From Paraburkholderia lacunae (lineage in GTDB: Bacteria; Pseudomonadota; Gammaproteobacteria; Burkholderiales; Burkholderiaceae): a DNA stretch of 64,000 nt. Position 1 is the stretch's first letter. Each line of letters starts with the position of its first letter. The notes beneath the pieces are model-generated. The model ran no database searches and had not been told where the DNA came from. It saw nothing but the letters and a program-made list of their open reading frames with translations. Shown piece after piece: positions 1-9,687 of this stretch. Made by a program: the position numbers and the translations under genes. The stretch is taken from contig NZ_QHKS01000007.1 in the NCBI RefSeq assembly GCF_003353175.1, forward strand, positions 296,893 through 360,892, read 5' to 3'.

Positions 1-614
1 CAGTTGGGATGCTTGCAGGCCTCTTCCGGCGTGACGTCGACGAGCGTGGCCGGTTCGCGGGTGCGGAACGGGCCGCCCGAGGCGGTCAGGATGATCTTCG
101 ACACACCGCCATGCGCCGCGGCGTCGCGCGGCAGACATTGGAAAATCGCGTTGTGTTCGCTGTCCACCGGCAGCAGCACCGCGCTGTTGTCGCGCACCGC
201 GTCCATGAAGATCGCCCCGGACATCACCAGCGCTTCCTTGTTGGCGAGCAGAATGCGCTTGCCGGCGCGCGCCGCGGCCAGACTCGGCGCAAGGCCCGCG
301 GCGCCGACGATCGCCGCCACCACCGTATCGCAACCGTCACTCTTCGACACGTCGACAAGCGCTTGCGGCCCGAACGTGACTTCGGTCTTGCAGCCGGCAT
401 TGCGCAGTTTCGCCGCGACGCGCGCGGCCGTATCGGCGTCGCCGACTACCGCGACTTCGGGGGCAAAGCGCAGGCATTGTTCGACGAGCTTGTCGCCGTT
501 GCGATGCGCGGAGAGCGCATAGACCGAAAAGCGCTCGGGATGTCGCGCGACGACGTCGAGCGTACTGTCTCCAATCGAGCCCGTGGAACCGAGCAATGTC
601 AGACGTTTTTGCAT
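1..614 (-). CDS. dxr: 1-deoxy-D-xylulose 5-phosphate reductoisomerase (partial, N-terminal part)
   Basis: The enzyme converts 1-deoxy-D-xylulose 5-phosphate to 2-C-methyl-D-erythritol 4-phosphate with NADPH, the committed step of the MEP isoprenoid pathway in the cytosol. Reading leftwards from the ATG at 614, the protein opens [20 protein letters not shown], with the dinucleotide-binding GSTGSIG motif at residues 9-15 as expected for Dxr. About 204 residues are visible before the window edge, roughly half of a ~400-residue protein, so the catalytic and C-terminal domains lie outside. The gene starts 10 bp after cdsA ends, in the same direction, and is the last visible member of the rpsB-to-dxr operon. 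Its isoprenoid product feeds UppS encoded upstream. Identification is secure; only truncation by the window limits it. Confidence 0.93.
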   Translation of the reverse strand, partial: MQKRLTLLGSTGSIGDSTLDVVARHPERFSVYALSAHRNGDKLVEQCLRFAPEVAVVGDADTAARVAAKLRNAGCKTEVTFGPQALVDVSKSDGCDTVVAAIVGAAGLAPSLAAARAGKRILLANKEALVMSGAIFMDAVRDNSAVLLPVDSEHNAIFQCLPRDAAAHGGVSKIILTASGGPFRTREPATLVDVTPEEACKHPN

Positions 615-624
615 ATCTCTTTCT

Positions 625-1446
625 CTAGCCGAGCAGCAGCATGGCAAGCGGCAGCACCGGCAATAATGCGTCGATGCGATCGAGCACGCCGCCGTGTCCC
701 GGCAGCAGGCCGCTTGAATCCTTGACTCCGGCCTGGCGTTTCAACATCGATTCGAACAGGTCGCCCACCACGCTGAATGCCACCAGCGCGGTCAGTGCGA
801 GCAGCGTGCGCACGGCGCCCAATTGCGCCAGCAGCGCAGAATACAGGGTCGGCTGGAACGCATGCAAAAAGACCACCGCCGCCGCGACGATCATGACCAC
901 CAGCCAGCCGCCGATCGCGCCCTCCCAGGTTTTACCCGGACTGATGGCGGGCGCCAGCTTGTGTTTTCCGAACGCTTTTCCTGAGAAGTATGCGCCGATA
1001 TCGGCGAGCCATACCAACAGCAGCAGCGACAGCACGAACGGTACGCCCTTCATGCGCGCGGCGACGAGAGCATGCCAGCAGGCGGCGAATACCACAATGC
1101 CGGCAAGAAACAGAAAGGCGCGCCACGCGCCTTGCGCCAGCGCAGGCTTGCGCAGCAGCACGAACGGGCCGGCGATCACCCAGAAGATAGCGGCCGCCTG
1201 AAACAGCGGCCGCGGCTCTTCGACACCGCTGCCGAGGCGCGTGCTCGCGACCAGCGCTACCGCGGCAATCAGCGCGTAAACGACCGGGCCGGCGCCGCCG
1301 AGCTTCAGCAAACGGGCCCATTCCCACGCGGCGAACACGACGACGAATGCAATCAGCGCGCCGAACGCACCCACCGGCGCGAACAACGTGACCGGCAGAA
1401 ACACCGCCAGCAGGATGATCGCCGTGATGACACGGGTTTTTAGCAT
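625..1446 (-). CDS. cdsA: Phosphatidate cytidylyltransferase
   Basis: CdsA makes CDP-diacylglycerol from phosphatidate and CTP in the inner membrane, the branch point for all phospholipids. The 273-residue protein is almost entirely hydrophobic helices, and its C-terminal third carries the family signature: [19 protein letters not shown] at about 241-259, with the Lys-Asp pair and the GHGG-x3-DR element. Length is typical. Its first 7 bases overlap the 3' end of uppS, suggesting translational coupling, and dxr follows 10 bp downstream. The product supports cardiolipin synthesis, for which a synthase is encoded at 26378-27817. Confidence 0.96.
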   Translation of the reverse strand: MLKTRVITAIILLAVFLPVTLFAPVGAFGALIAFVVVFAAWEWARLLKLGGAGPVVYALIAAVALVASTRLGSGVEEPRPLFQAAAIFWVIAGPFVLLRKPALAQGAWRAFLFLAGIVVFAACWHALVAARMKGVPFVLSLLLLVWLADIGAYFSGKAFGKHKLAPAISPGKTWEGAIGGWLVVMIVAAAVVFLHAFQPTLYSALLAQLGAVRTLLALTALVAFSVVGDLFESMLKRQAGVKDSSGLLPGHGGVLDRIDALLPVLPLAMLLLG

Positions 1447-2222
1447 GGAAGCGAATCGACGTTCTGCGATTGCGGCTCGAGTTGAGCGCTGGTGCGGCCG
1501 AAGCGGCGCTCACGCTCCGCGTACGAAGCGATGGCGTGGCCGAGGGCGTCGGCGTCGAAATCCGGCCAGAAGGTGTCGGTGAAGTAGAACTCGGTGTACG
1601 CGAGTTGCCACAGCAGGAAGTTGCTGACGCGGTGCTCGCCGCCGGTACGGATGAAGAGATCCGGCTCGGGCGCATAGGCCATCGACAGATGTTCGGCGAA
1701 CGATTCCTCGTTGACCTCGACGGCCTGCCCCGCCAGCGCCGATTGCTCGGCCAGCTTGCGGGTAGCCTGCATGATGTCCCAGCGGCCGCCGTAATTGGCG
1801 GCGATGGTCAGCGTGAGACGGGTATTGCGCGCGGTTTTGGTTTCCGCACGCTTGATCAGATCGCGGATGCGCGTGTCGAACTTCGACAGATCGCCGACTA
1901 CCCGCAGACGGATGCCGTTCGCGTGCAGCTTGCCGATTTCGCGTTCGAGCGCCGAGACGAACAGACGCATCAGGAACGACACTTCGTCGGTTGGACGGCG
2001 CCAGTTTTCCGAACTGAAAGCGAACAACGTCAGATATTCGACGCCCTGGCGTGCGCAAGCCTCGACGGCCGAGCGCACCGCGTCGACGCCGCGCGTATGG
2101 CCGGCCACGCGCGGCAGGCGCCGCTGGGTCGCCCAACGGCCGTTGCCGTCCATGATGATCGCGATATGTCGCGGCACCGCTGCGACATCAGGCACGCGCA
2201 CGGTTGAGCTGGTATAGGTCAT
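1440..2222 (-). CDS. uppS: Isoprenyl transferase (undecaprenyl diphosphate synthase)
   Basis: UppS is a cis-prenyltransferase that extends farnesyl diphosphate with isopentenyl diphosphate to the C55 lipid carrier used for peptidoglycan and O-antigen. The 260-residue product shows the family hallmark [13 protein letters not shown] near residues 22-34, with the catalytic Asp at about 24, and the C-terminal [19 protein letters not shown] substrate-binding block at about residues 192-210. The coding region overlaps cdsA by 7 bp and lies 64 bp after frr. This order (frr, uppS, cdsA, dxr) is the standard one in Proteobacteria and links MEP isoprenoid supply (dxr) to its main consumer. Annotation is secure. 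Confidence 0.96.
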   Translation of the reverse strand: MTYTSSTVRVPDVAAVPRHIAIIMDGNGRWATQRRLPRVAGHTRGVDAVRSAVEACARQGVEYLTLFAFSSENWRRPTDEVSFLMRLFVSALEREIGKLHANGIRLRVVGDLSKFDTRIRDLIKRAETKTARNTRLTLTIAANYGGRWDIMQATRKLAEQSALAGQAVEVNEESFAEHLSMAYAPEPDLFIRTGGEHRVSNFLLWQLAYTEFYFTDTFWPDFDADALGHAIASYAERERRFGRTSAQLEPQSQNVDSLPC

Positions 2223-2286
2223 GGCCGTCGGGACAGTGACTGCAAAAAAAGAAGTGGAAACCCTGAAAGTGCTGAGCCAACCGGCC

Positions 2287-2847
2287 TCAGACCGTCATGA
2301 TCTCGGCTTCTTTGGTCACCACGAGTTTGTCGATTTCAGCGACGAACTTGTCCGTCAGCTTCTGGACGTCGTCGCCTGCACGACGCTCGTCGTCTTCGGA
2401 AATTTCTTTGTCTTTCACGAGTTTTTTGAGTTGCTCGTTTGCGTCGCGGCGCAGGTTGCGCACGGCCACCTTCGCCGTTTCCGCTTCGCTCTTGACCACT
2501 TTGGTCAGTTCGCGGCGGCGCTCTTCGGTCAGCGCGGGCATCGGCACGCGGATCACGTCGCCCTGGGTGGCCGGATTCAGACCGAGGTCCGATTCACGGA
2601 TCGCCTTTTCGACGACCTGGACCATCTTCTTTTCCCACGGCTGCACGCCGATCGTGCGTGCGTCGATCAGCGTCAGGTTCGCAACTTGCGAAATCGGCAC
2701 CGGCGAACCGTAGTAGTCGCACTGGATGTGATCGAGCAGGCCCGTGTGCGCACGGCCCGTACGGATCTTCGACAAATCGTTCTTGAACGCGTCGATCGAG
2801 CGCTGCATCTTTTGTTCAGCGCCCTTCCTGATATCAGCCACAGACAT
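2287..2847 (-). CDS. frr: Ribosome recycling factor
   Basis: RRF acts with EF-G to split the post-termination ribosome. The 186-residue product has the normal length (about 185), begins [20 protein letters not shown] and contains the conserved [13 protein letters not shown] segment near residues 26-38 and the basic helix [20 protein letters not shown] near 146-165, both typical of the two-domain RRF fold. A strong GGAGG ribosome-binding site lies 9 bases before the ATG. It follows pyrH after a gap of about 100 bp, the usual arrangement. Confidence 0.97.
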
Positions 2848-2947
2848 TTTTAAACCTCCGAACCTTCAAAACGGAGCGAGCCGGCCAGCGCGCGCGAAAG
2901 GCGACGGCCAGGGCCCGCGTCAAAGCCCACGTTATGTGAACGAGAGT

Positions 2948-3661
2948 TTACACGTGGACGAGGGTGCCCTCGTCCTCACCTTGTACGATGCGCTTGAGCG
3001 CGCCCGGCTTGACGATCGAAAACACCCGGATCGGCAGCTTCTGGTCGCGGCACAGCGCGAACGCCGTAGCGTCCATCACCTGCAGATTGCGGCCGATCGC
3101 TTCGTCGAAGCTGATCGTCGTGTAACGGGTCGCGCTCGGGTCCTTCTTGGGGTCGGCCGAATAGACGCCGTCCACCTTGGTGGCTTTTAGCACGACTTCC
3201 GCGCCGATTTCCGAGCCGCGCAGCGCAGCAGCCGTGTCTGTCGTAAAGAACGGGTTGCCGGTACCGGCCGCGAAAATCACGACCTTGCCTTCCTCGAGCT
3301 GGCGAATCGCACGCGGGCGGATGTACGGCTCAACCACCTGGTCCATACGCAGCGCGGATTGCACACGCGCTTCAATACCGGCGTGGCGCATTGCGTCCTG
3401 CAGCGCCAGCGCGTTCATCATGGTGGCCAACATACCCATGTAGTCGGCCGTGGCGCGGTCCATGCCGGCCGCGCCGCCCGCGACGCCGCGGAAAATATTG
3501 CCGCCGCCGATCACCACGGCCAACTGCGTACCGAGCCGAACCACTTCGGCCACGTCCGCCACCATTCGTTCGATGGTCGCACGATTGATGCCGAAGGCAT
3601 CGTCGCCCATCAGAGCTTCGCCGGAGAGTTTGAGCAGGACGCGTTTATAGGCAATGGGCAT
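2948..3661 (-). CDS. pyrH: Uridylate kinase
   Basis: PyrH is the bacterial UMP kinase (hexameric, GTP-activated, UTP-inhibited) of the amino-acid kinase family. The 237-residue product begins [20 protein letters not shown], with the nucleotide-binding KLSGEAL near residues 10-16 and the GGGNIFRG loop at about residues 54-61. I place the start at the ATG at 3661 because this matches the family N-terminus. The open frame continues 44 codons upstream to 3793, but that extension (Cys- and Pro-rich) looks like untranslated sequence. The gene sits between tsf and frr in the classic operon. UMP kinase is the only nucleotide-metabolism enzyme in the cluster. Confidence 0.96.
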   Translation of the reverse strand: MPIAYKRVLLKLSGEALMGDDAFGINRATIERMVADVAEVVRLGTQLAVVIGGGNIFRGVAGGAAGMDRATADYMGMLATMMNALALQDAMRHAGIEARVQSALRMDQVVEPYIRPRAIRQLEEGKVVIFAAGTGNPFFTTDTAAALRGSEIGAEVVLKATKVDGVYSADPKKDPSATRYTTISFDEAIGRNLQVMDATAFALCRDQKLPIRVFSIVKPGALKRIVQGEDEGTLVHV

Positions 3662-3882
3662 AGAGATATCCAGATCGCGCAGAACAGGGCAACAACAAGG
3701 GACTAATGTAGGGGTGAAATGCTGATTCGGGCAAGCGCCGCCAAATTCACGAACCCCAAGGTTCGCCAGCGGCGGCTGCGCGGCGAGGGTCAACCCGCGC
3801 GCAGCCTTGCGGCGCTACCGACCGCGGCAAAGTCTTGCTCCGCCGCGGGTCCAACGGTACTGCGGTAAAGCTTACGCGAGAC

Positions 3883-4764
3883 TTATTGTTGCTTTGCAGC
3901 AGCGACTTGAGCGGCCACTTCAGCTGCGAAGTCGTCCTGCTTCTTCTCGATGCCTTCGCCGACCACGAACAACGCGAACTTCTGCACGCTCGAGTTGCCG
4001 GCCTTCAGCATCTGTTCGATCGTCTGCTTGTCGTTCTTAACGAACGTCTGATTCAGCAGCGACACTTCCTTCAGGTACTTCTGCACGCTGCCGTCGACCA
4101 TCTTGGCGACGATTTCAGCCGGCTTGCCCGATTCGGCGGCCTTCTGTTCAGCGATGCTGCGCTCCTTGGCGATCAGATCCGCCGGCACGTCGTCCGACGA
4201 CAGCGACACCGGCTTCATTGCCGCGATGTGCATTGCGACATCTTTGCCGACCTGCTCGTCCGCGCCGGTGTACTCGACCAGCACGCCGATACGCGTACCG
4301 TGCAGGTACGCTGCCAGCTTGTTCGAGGTTTCGAAACGCTCGAAACGGCGGATCGACAGGTTTTCGCCGATCTTGCCGACCAGCGCCAGACGCACTGCGT
4401 CGACCGTCGAGCCGTCCAGCGGCAGCGCCGACAGGGCAGCGACGTCAGCCGGGTTTTGCGTAGCGACCAACTCAGCGATCTGCTTCGAGAAAGCCAGGAA
4501 GTCGTCGTTCTTCGAAACGAAGTCGGTTTCGCAGTTCAGTTCGACCAGCGAACCAGCGTTGCCGCCGATGAACGATGCAACCACGCCTTCAGCCGTCACG
4601 CGCGACGCTGCCTTGCTGGCCTTGTTGCCCAGCTTCACGCGCAGCAGTTCTTCAGCACGCGCCATGTCGCCTTCGGCTTCCGTCAGCGCCTTCTTGCATT
4701 CCATCATCGGCGCGTCGGTCTTCGCGCGCAGTTCTGCAACCATGCTTGCGGTAATTGCCGCCAT
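3883..4764 (-). CDS. tsf: Elongation factor Ts
   Basis: EF-Ts is the guanine-nucleotide exchange factor for EF-Tu. The 293-residue product begins [20 protein letters not shown] and contains the diagnostic [11 protein letters not shown] segment near residues 20-30 and the second signature [15 protein letters not shown] near 75-89. Two ATG codons are adjacent (4767 and 4764). I prefer the second because an AAGGAG ribosome-binding site then has normal spacing. The gene follows rpsB after a 190-bp gap that holds a terminator-like hairpin (4906-4939), and precedes pyrH by about 220 bp. EF-Ts is commonly the second gene of the rpsB operon. Confidence 0.97.
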   Translation of the reverse strand: MAAITASMVAELRAKTDAPMMECKKALTEAEGDMARAEELLRVKLGNKASKAASRVTAEGVVASFIGGNAGSLVELNCETDFVSKNDDFLAFSKQIAELVATQNPADVAALSALPLDGSTVDAVRLALVGKIGENLSIRRFERFETSNKLAAYLHGTRIGVLVEYTGADEQVGKDVAMHIAAMKPVSLSSDDVPADLIAKERSIAEQKAAESGKPAEIVAKMVDGSVQKYLKEVSLLNQTFVKNDKQTIEQMLKAGNSSVQKFALFVVGEGIEKKQDDFAAEVAAQVAAAKQQ

Positions 4765-4905
4765 CATTTGCTCCTTGAGTTCCGTCTGTCACACGCCGCC
4801 CGGACTTCGATACCGGCGGCAAGAATTCGTTTCAGCGTTGTGCGTATTTTTTACAAACAACGTTTCGGGCACCGTTTTCGACGCCCCGCTACAATGTCGC
4901 GGCTT

Positions 4906-4939
4906 AAAAAAAGGGGGCCTGTAGAAAGCCCCCTTTTTT
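4906..4939 (-). terminator. Rho-independent terminator-like hairpin between rpsB and tsf
   Basis: On the minus strand a GGGGGC/GCCCCC stem, extended by A-T pairs, with a 9-base loop, is followed by a run of seven T. It has the form of an intrinsic terminator, and lies inside the operon after rpsB and before tsf. The likely role is partial termination that sets the S2 to EF-Ts ratio, or processing. The hairpin also reads as a terminator on the other strand, but no plus-strand gene ends there. Confidence 0.8.
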
Positions 4940-4957
4940 GCCGGACACGGGGTGGCT

Positions 4958-5710
4958 TTACGCTTCCCCGTTGACCTCGACGAACTCGTCGCCATCACCG
5001 CCACGGGCAGCTTGCACCACTTCGTTGACCGCGTTCGCACGGCCTTCCAGGATCGCGTCAGCCACGCCGGCCGCGTACAGAGCGACAGCCTTGCTGGCGT
5101 CGTCGTTACCCGGGATCACGTAGTCCACGCCTTCCGGCGAGTGGTTCGTATCGACCACGGCGATGACCGGCACACCGAGCTTGTTCGCTTCGGTGACGGC
5201 AATCTTGTGGTAGCCGACGTCGACCACGAAGATCGCGTCCGGAATACCGCCCATGTCCTTCACGCCGCCGATCGACTTTTGCAGCTTGAGCATTTCGCGT
5301 TCGAACAGCAGCGCTTCTTTCTTGCTCATGCGTTCGGTTTCGCCGGCTTCCAGCGCTGCTTCCATGTCCTTCAGGCGCTTGATCGAAACCTTCAGCGTCT
5401 TGAAGTTGGTCAGCATGCCGCCGAGCCAGCGTGCGTTGACATACGGCATGCCAGCGCGTTGCGCCTCTTCAGCGATCGTGTCGCGCGATTGACGCTTCGT
5501 GCCGACGAACAGGATCGTGCCGCGGTTCGCCGCCAGTTGACGCGCGTACTTCAGCGCGTCGTTGTACATCGGCAGCGTCTTTTCGAGGTTGATGATGTGA
5601 ATCTTGTTGCGATGACCGAAAATGAAGGGAGCCATCTTCGGGTTCCAGAAGCGCGTTTGGTGACCGAAGTGGACACCGGCTTCCAGCATTTGACGCATGG
5701 TAACTGCCAT
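4958..5710 (-). CDS. rpsB: 30S ribosomal protein S2
   Basis: S2 binds late on the back of the 30S subunit. The 250-residue product begins [20 protein letters not shown], matching the S2 N-terminus, and contains the conserved FVGTKRQ (about 68-74) and [12 protein letters not shown] (about 93-104) blocks and the [12 protein letters not shown] segment near 184. A GGAG ribosome-binding site lies about 7 bases before the ATG. It is the first gene of the operon, has its own promoter (5968-5997) and a leader of about 250 bases, which would suit the autoregulation by S2 known for rpsB in other bacteria. Confidence 0.97.
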   Translation of the reverse strand: MAVTMRQMLEAGVHFGHQTRFWNPKMAPFIFGHRNKIHIINLEKTLPMYNDALKYARQLAANRGTILFVGTKRQSRDTIAEEAQRAGMPYVNARWLGGMLTNFKTLKVSIKRLKDMEAALEAGETERMSKKEALLFEREMLKLQKSIGGVKDMGGIPDAIFVVDVGYHKIAVTEANKLGVPVIAVVDTNHSPEGVDYVIPGNDDASKAVALYAAGVADAILEGRANAVNEVVQAARGGDGDEFVEVNGEA

Positions 5711-5810
5711 GAAATTCTCCGCGAGGGTTGGGCCTTAAGCCGGCTGCCGTATCGGCCGCGCCCGCCTTTTCTGGCTGAGCGCAACGGACACCCTGGGTGC
5801 GCCGGCTTGC

Positions 5811-5878
5811 GAGTCTGCTGCCTTGAGTCTGCTGCCTTGTTACTACTCACTCATGGCGCAGGCAGCTAGCGCCATGAG
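5811..5878 (-). promoter_or_regulatory. rpsB leader: stem-loop and direct repeat
   Basis: The 250-base untranslated leader of rpsB contains a perfect 10-bp stem (CTCATGGCGC paired with GCGCCATGAG, 5850-5878) around a 9-base loop, and next to it a tandem 14-bp direct repeat (5811-5824 and 5825-5838). Their placement between the promoter and the start codon suggests a cis-acting leader structure. A role in S2 autoregulation is my inference; I have not matched it to a described family. Confidence 0.45.
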
Positions 5879-5967
5879 CGGCCTCCCCTTCTTCTCTCAC
5901 CACGTGGGCCGCGGCTATATGCATAATAAATACGCACAAACGAGAACAAAGATCGACTTAGCCAGAG

Positions 5968-5997
5968 ATTATAGCACGCGACTATCGGCCGGCTCAA
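5968..5997 (-). promoter_or_regulatory. Sigma-70 promoter of the rpsB operon
   Basis: On the minus strand a TTGAGC -35 box (5992-5997) is followed after 18 bases by a perfect TATAAT -10 box (5968-5973). Transcription would start near 5961 and run into rpsB, 250 bases away. It is the best match to a housekeeping promoter seen in this part of the window. Confidence 0.75.
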
Positions 5998-6260
5998 CCC
6001 GCACGGTAGCTCCTGTTTGCCGCAGACGGGTTGCACCTGTCTTTTTGCGACCGGCTTTGAACCAGCGCGCAACAGGCGCCGACGCGACTGAAGGCCAGCT
6101 TCGATCCACGTCCGCAAAAACCAGCCTTGCAACCGCCTTCAAAATGCCCGAAACACGCCGGGAACACGGCCGCAAAGCGCGCCGGCCCTATCGCAAAAGC
6201 CTGCGGCGGCCTGAATATGGTGCGATAATCCCCGAATAAATCGCATTTCAGGCCCGACTC

Positions 6261-7070
6261 ATGGCTATTACGCTCAAAAACGAACACGATATCGCGCAAA
6301 TGCGCGTCGCCTGCAAGCTCGCAAGCGAGTTGCTCGACTACATTACGCCGTTCGTCACCGCCGGCATTACCACTGGCGAACTCGACCGGCTGTGCCACGA
6401 ATACATGGTCAAGGTACAGGGCACGGTTCCGGCTCCGCTGAATTACCAGCCGCCCGGCTATCCACCCTATCCGAAAGCCACCTGCATCTCGGTCAACGAC
6501 GTGATCTGCCACGGCATTCCGGGCGACAAGACGCTGAAGAACGGCGACGCGCTGAATATCGACGTCACCGTAATCAAGGAAGGCTATTTCGGCGACACGA
6601 GCCGGATGTTCATCGTCGGAGAAGGGTCGATTCTGGCGAAACGCCTTGTGCAAACCACTTACGAATGCATGTGGCTCGGCATCGATCAGGTGCGCGCTGG
6701 CGCCCATCTGGGCGACATCGGGTACGCGATCCAGAAGCATGCCGAAGCGCAGGGCTACAGCGTGGTGCGCGAATACTGCGGCCACGGCATCGGCACGGTG
6801 TTCCACGAAGATCCGCAGATTCTGCACTACGGCCGCCCGGGCACTGGGCTCGAATTGCAGGCGGGCATGATTTTCACGATCGAGCCGATGATCAACGCCG
6901 GCCGTCGTGAGATCCGTACCATGCCGGACCAATGGACCGTCAAGACCAAGGACCGCAGCCTGTCGGCGCAGTGGGAGCACACCGTGCTCGTCACCGAAAC
7001 CGGCTATGACGTGCTGACCGTCTCCGCCGGCACGCCTGCGCGCCCGCCGGTCGTGGCCGCCACCGCCTGA
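6261..7070 (+). CDS. map: Methionine aminopeptidase, type I
   Basis: Map removes the initiator methionine from nascent proteins after deformylation. The 269-residue product has all five metal ligands in order at D101, D112, H175, E208 and E239, and the substrate-site His84 in the CHGIPGDK segment, so it should be active. It has no N-terminal zinc-finger extension, consistent with type Ia. It is transcribed away from rpsB; a GATAAT hexamer at 6224-6229 may be its -10 box, without a clear -35. glnD follows 31 bp downstream in the same direction. The deformylase acting before it is encoded at 12073-12606. Confidence 0.96.
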   Translation: MAITLKNEHDIAQMRVACKLASELLDYITPFVTAGITTGELDRLCHEYMVKVQGTVPAPLNYQPPGYPPYPKATCISVNDVICHGIPGDKTLKNGDALNIDVTVIKEGYFGDTSRMFIVGEGSILAKRLVQTTYECMWLGIDQVRAGAHLGDIGYAIQKHAEAQGYSVVREYCGHGIGTVFHEDPQILHYGRPGTGLELQAGMIFTIEPMINAGRREIRTMPDQWTVKTKDRSLSAQWEHTVLVTETGYDVLTVSAGTPARPPVVAATA

Positions 7071-7101
7071 GCGCTTTCCGCCCCCACTCGCCCGCCTGCC
7101 A

Positions 7102-9681
7102 ATGAGTAGTGTTCCTGTCGTCGCCCAATCCCATGCCACGTCGCTCAAGGCGGACTACAAAGTGGCCAAAGCCCAGTTGCTGGAACGCTTCAAGACGGCT
7201 ACCAACGTCGATGCGCTGATGGCCGCCCTCGCGCGCGCCACCGACGACTCGCTGCGGGCCGCCTGGAACACCTGCGAACTGCCGTCCGAGCTGGCGCTGC
7301 TGGCCGTGGGCGGCTATGGACGAGGCGAGCTCGCGCCGCACTCGGACATCGATATCCTGGTCCTGCTGCCGGACGCGCCGATCGCCCATCTGGAAGCGCG
7401 CATCGAACGCTTCATCAGCCTCGCGTGGGATCTGGGGCTGGAACTCGGCAGCAGCGTGCGCAGCGTGTCGCAGTGTCTGGAAGAGGCCGCCAACGACGTC
7501 ACCGTACGCACTTCGCTCCTCGAAGCGCGGCGCGTCACCGGCAGCACCCTGCTATTCGACGATTTCGCGCGGCGTTACCGCGAAGCGCTCGATCCGCGCG
7601 CATTTTTTCAGGCGAAAGTGCTGGAAATGCGCCAACGGCACGCCAAGTTTCAGGACACGCCGTATGCGCTCGAGCCGAACATCAAGGAAAGCCCGGGCGG
7701 CCTGCGCGATCTGCAACTGATTCTGTGGATCACCCAGGCGGCCGGCTTCGGCAGCAGCTGGCGCGAACTCGAGGCACGCGGCCTGATTACCGAACGCGAA
7801 GCGCGTGAACTGCGCCGCAACGAAGGCTTCCTGAAAGCGCTTCGCGCCCGCTTGCATGTGATTGCGGGCCGTCGTCAGGACATTCTGGTATTCGACCTGC
7901 AAACCCCGGTGGCAGAGAGCTTCGGCTACAAGCCGACCGCCACCAAGCGCGCCAGCGAACAGCTGATGCGCCGCTATTACTGGTCGGCCAAGGCCGTCAC
8001 GCAGCTCGCGACGATCCTGATCCAGAACATCGAAGCGCAACTCTTCCCCAGCACGAGCGGCATTACGCGCGTGCTGTCCGACCGCTTCGTCGAGAAGCAA
8101 GGCATGCTTGAAATCGCCAGCGACGACGTGTTCGAACGCGAACCGAACGCGATTCTCGAGGCCTTCCTGCTGTACGAGCAGACGCCGGGCGTGAAAGGCT
8201 TGTCCGCGCGCACACTGCGCGCGATCTACAACGCCCGCGACATAATGGATCAGCACTGGCGGCGCGACCCGGAAAACCGGCGCCTCTTCATGGGCATCCT
8301 GAAGCAGCCGGCCGGCATCACGCACGCGCTGCGGCTGATGAACCAGACCAGCGTGCTTGGGCGCTATCTGCTGAATTTCCGGCGCATCGTCGGACAGATG
8401 CAACACGACCTGTATCACGTCTACACGGTCGATCAGCACATCCTGATGGTGCTGCGCAACCTGCGCCGTTTCGCGGTGGCCGAGCACGCGCACGAATATC
8501 CGTTCTGCAGCCAGCTGATCGCCAATTTCGACCAGCCGTGGGTGCTGTACGTGGCGGCGCTGTTTCACGACATCGCCAAGGGCCGCGGCGGTGACCATTC
8601 GGTGCTCGGCATGGCCGACGCGCGGCGCTTTTGCCGCAGCCACGGTATCGAGGGCGACGACGGCGAACTGGTCGTCTGGCTGGTCCAGCAGCATCTGACC
8701 ATGAGCCAGGTCGCGCAGAAGCAGGACACGAGCGACCCTGAGGTGATCAAGCAGTTTGCCGAACTGGTCGGCACTGAACGGCGTCTGACGGCACTTTACC
8801 TGCTGACCGTCGCCGACATTCGCGGCACCAGCCCGAAAGTCTGGAATACGTGGAAGGCCAAGCTGCTCGAAGACCTGTATCGCTCGACGCTGGCGGTGCT
8901 CGGCGGCGCGCGGCCTGACGCGCATTCGGAACTGAAGTCGCGTCAGGAAGAGGCGCTTGCGCTGCTGCGCCTCGAAACCGTGCCGGAAGGCGCACAAAAG
9001 GCACTATGGGACAAGCTGGATATTGGCTACTTCCTGCGCCACGACGCGGCGGATATCGCGTGGCAGACACGCGTGCTGTCCCGTCACGTCGAAACGCCGA
9101 CCCCGATCGTGCGCGCCCGGCCCGCGCCGATCGGCGAGGCGCTCCAGGTGCTGGTTTACGTGAAGGACCAGCCCGAGCTGTTCGCCGCCATTTGCGCGTA
9201 TTTCGACCGCAACGGCCTGTCGGTGCTCGATGCGCGGGTCAGCACGACCCGTCACGGGTACGCGCTCGATAATTTCCTCGTCGCGCATACCGAAGAAGAC
9301 GTGCATTATCGCGATATTGCCAATCTGGTCGAACAGGAACTGACCGCACGCCTGGCGGGCGACGGCACACTGCTGCCGGGACCGTCGAAAGGCCGTCTGT
9401 CGAGGCTGTCGCGGACCTTCCCTGTCACGCCGCGTGTCGATCTTCGGGCCGACGAGCGCGGCCAATACTACATCCTGTCCGTGTCGGCCAACGACCGGCC
9501 AGGCCTTCTTTATTCGATCGCGCGCGTGCTGGCCGAGCATCGGGTCGGCGTCTCCTCGGCGCGGATCAATACGCTCGGCGAACGCGTCGAAGACGTGTTC
9601 CTGCTGGATGGACACGATCTGTCGGACAACCGCCTGCAAATTCAGGTCGAGACCGAACTGCTGCGCGCGATCGCAGTGTGA
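7102..9681 (+). CDS. glnD: Bifunctional uridylyltransferase/uridylyl-removing enzyme
   Basis: GlnD is the nitrogen sensor that uridylylates PII proteins when glutamine is low and deuridylylates them when it is high. The 859-residue product has the full architecture: a nucleotidyltransferase domain with GGYGRGEL near residues 70-77 and the catalytic Asp pair at D82 and D84, a PII-uridylyltransferase middle region, an HD domain with the His-Asp pair at about 489-490 ([15 protein letters not shown]), and two C-terminal ACT domains starting near 690 and 790 that bind glutamine. Length is normal. It lies between map (31 bp gap) and the RluB-type gene (6 bp gap), so the three probably share a transcript. 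Confidence 0.97.
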   Translation: MSSVPVVAQSHATSLKADYKVAKAQLLERFKTATNVDALMAALARATDDSLRAAWNTCELPSELALLAVGGYGRGELAPHSDIDILVLLPDAPIAHLEARIERFISLAWDLGLELGSSVRSVSQCLEEAANDVTVRTSLLEARRVTGSTLLFDDFARRYREALDPRAFFQAKVLEMRQRHAKFQDTPYALEPNIKESPGGLRDLQLILWITQAAGFGSSWRELEARGLITEREARELRRNEGFLKALRARLHVIAGRRQDILVFDLQTPVAESFGYKPTATKRASEQLMRRYYWSAKAVTQLATILIQNIEAQLFPSTSGITRVLSDRFVEKQGMLEIASDDVFEREPNAILEAFLLYEQTPGVKGLSARTLRAIYNARDIMDQHWRRDPENRRLFMGILKQPAGITHALRLMNQTSVLGRYLLNFRRIVGQMQHDLYHVYTVDQHILMVLRNLRRFAVAEHAHEYPFCSQLIANFDQPWVLYVAALFHDIAKGRGGDHSVLGMADARRFCRSHGIEGDDGELVVWLVQQHLTMSQVAQKQDTSDPEVIKQFAELVGTERRLTALYLLTVADIRGTSPKVWNTWKAKLLEDLYRSTLAVLGGARPDAHSELKSRQEEALALLRLETVPEGAQKALWDKLDIGYFLRHDAADIAWQTRVLSRHVETPTPIVRARPAPIGEALQVLVYVKDQPELFAAICAYFDRNGLSVLDARVSTTRHGYALDNFLVAHTEEDVHYRDIANLVEQELTARLAGDGTLLPGPSKGRLSRLSRTFPVTPRVDLRADERGQYYILSVSANDRPGLLYSIARVLAEHRVGVSSARINTLGERVEDVFLLDGHDLSDNRLQIQVETELLRAIAV

Positions 9682-9687
9682 GATTTC

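Noticed and set aside
3662..3793. Longer PyrH start
   Set aside because: The added 44 residues are Cys- and Pro-rich, not conserved in the family, and the ATG at 3661 gives the canonical start.
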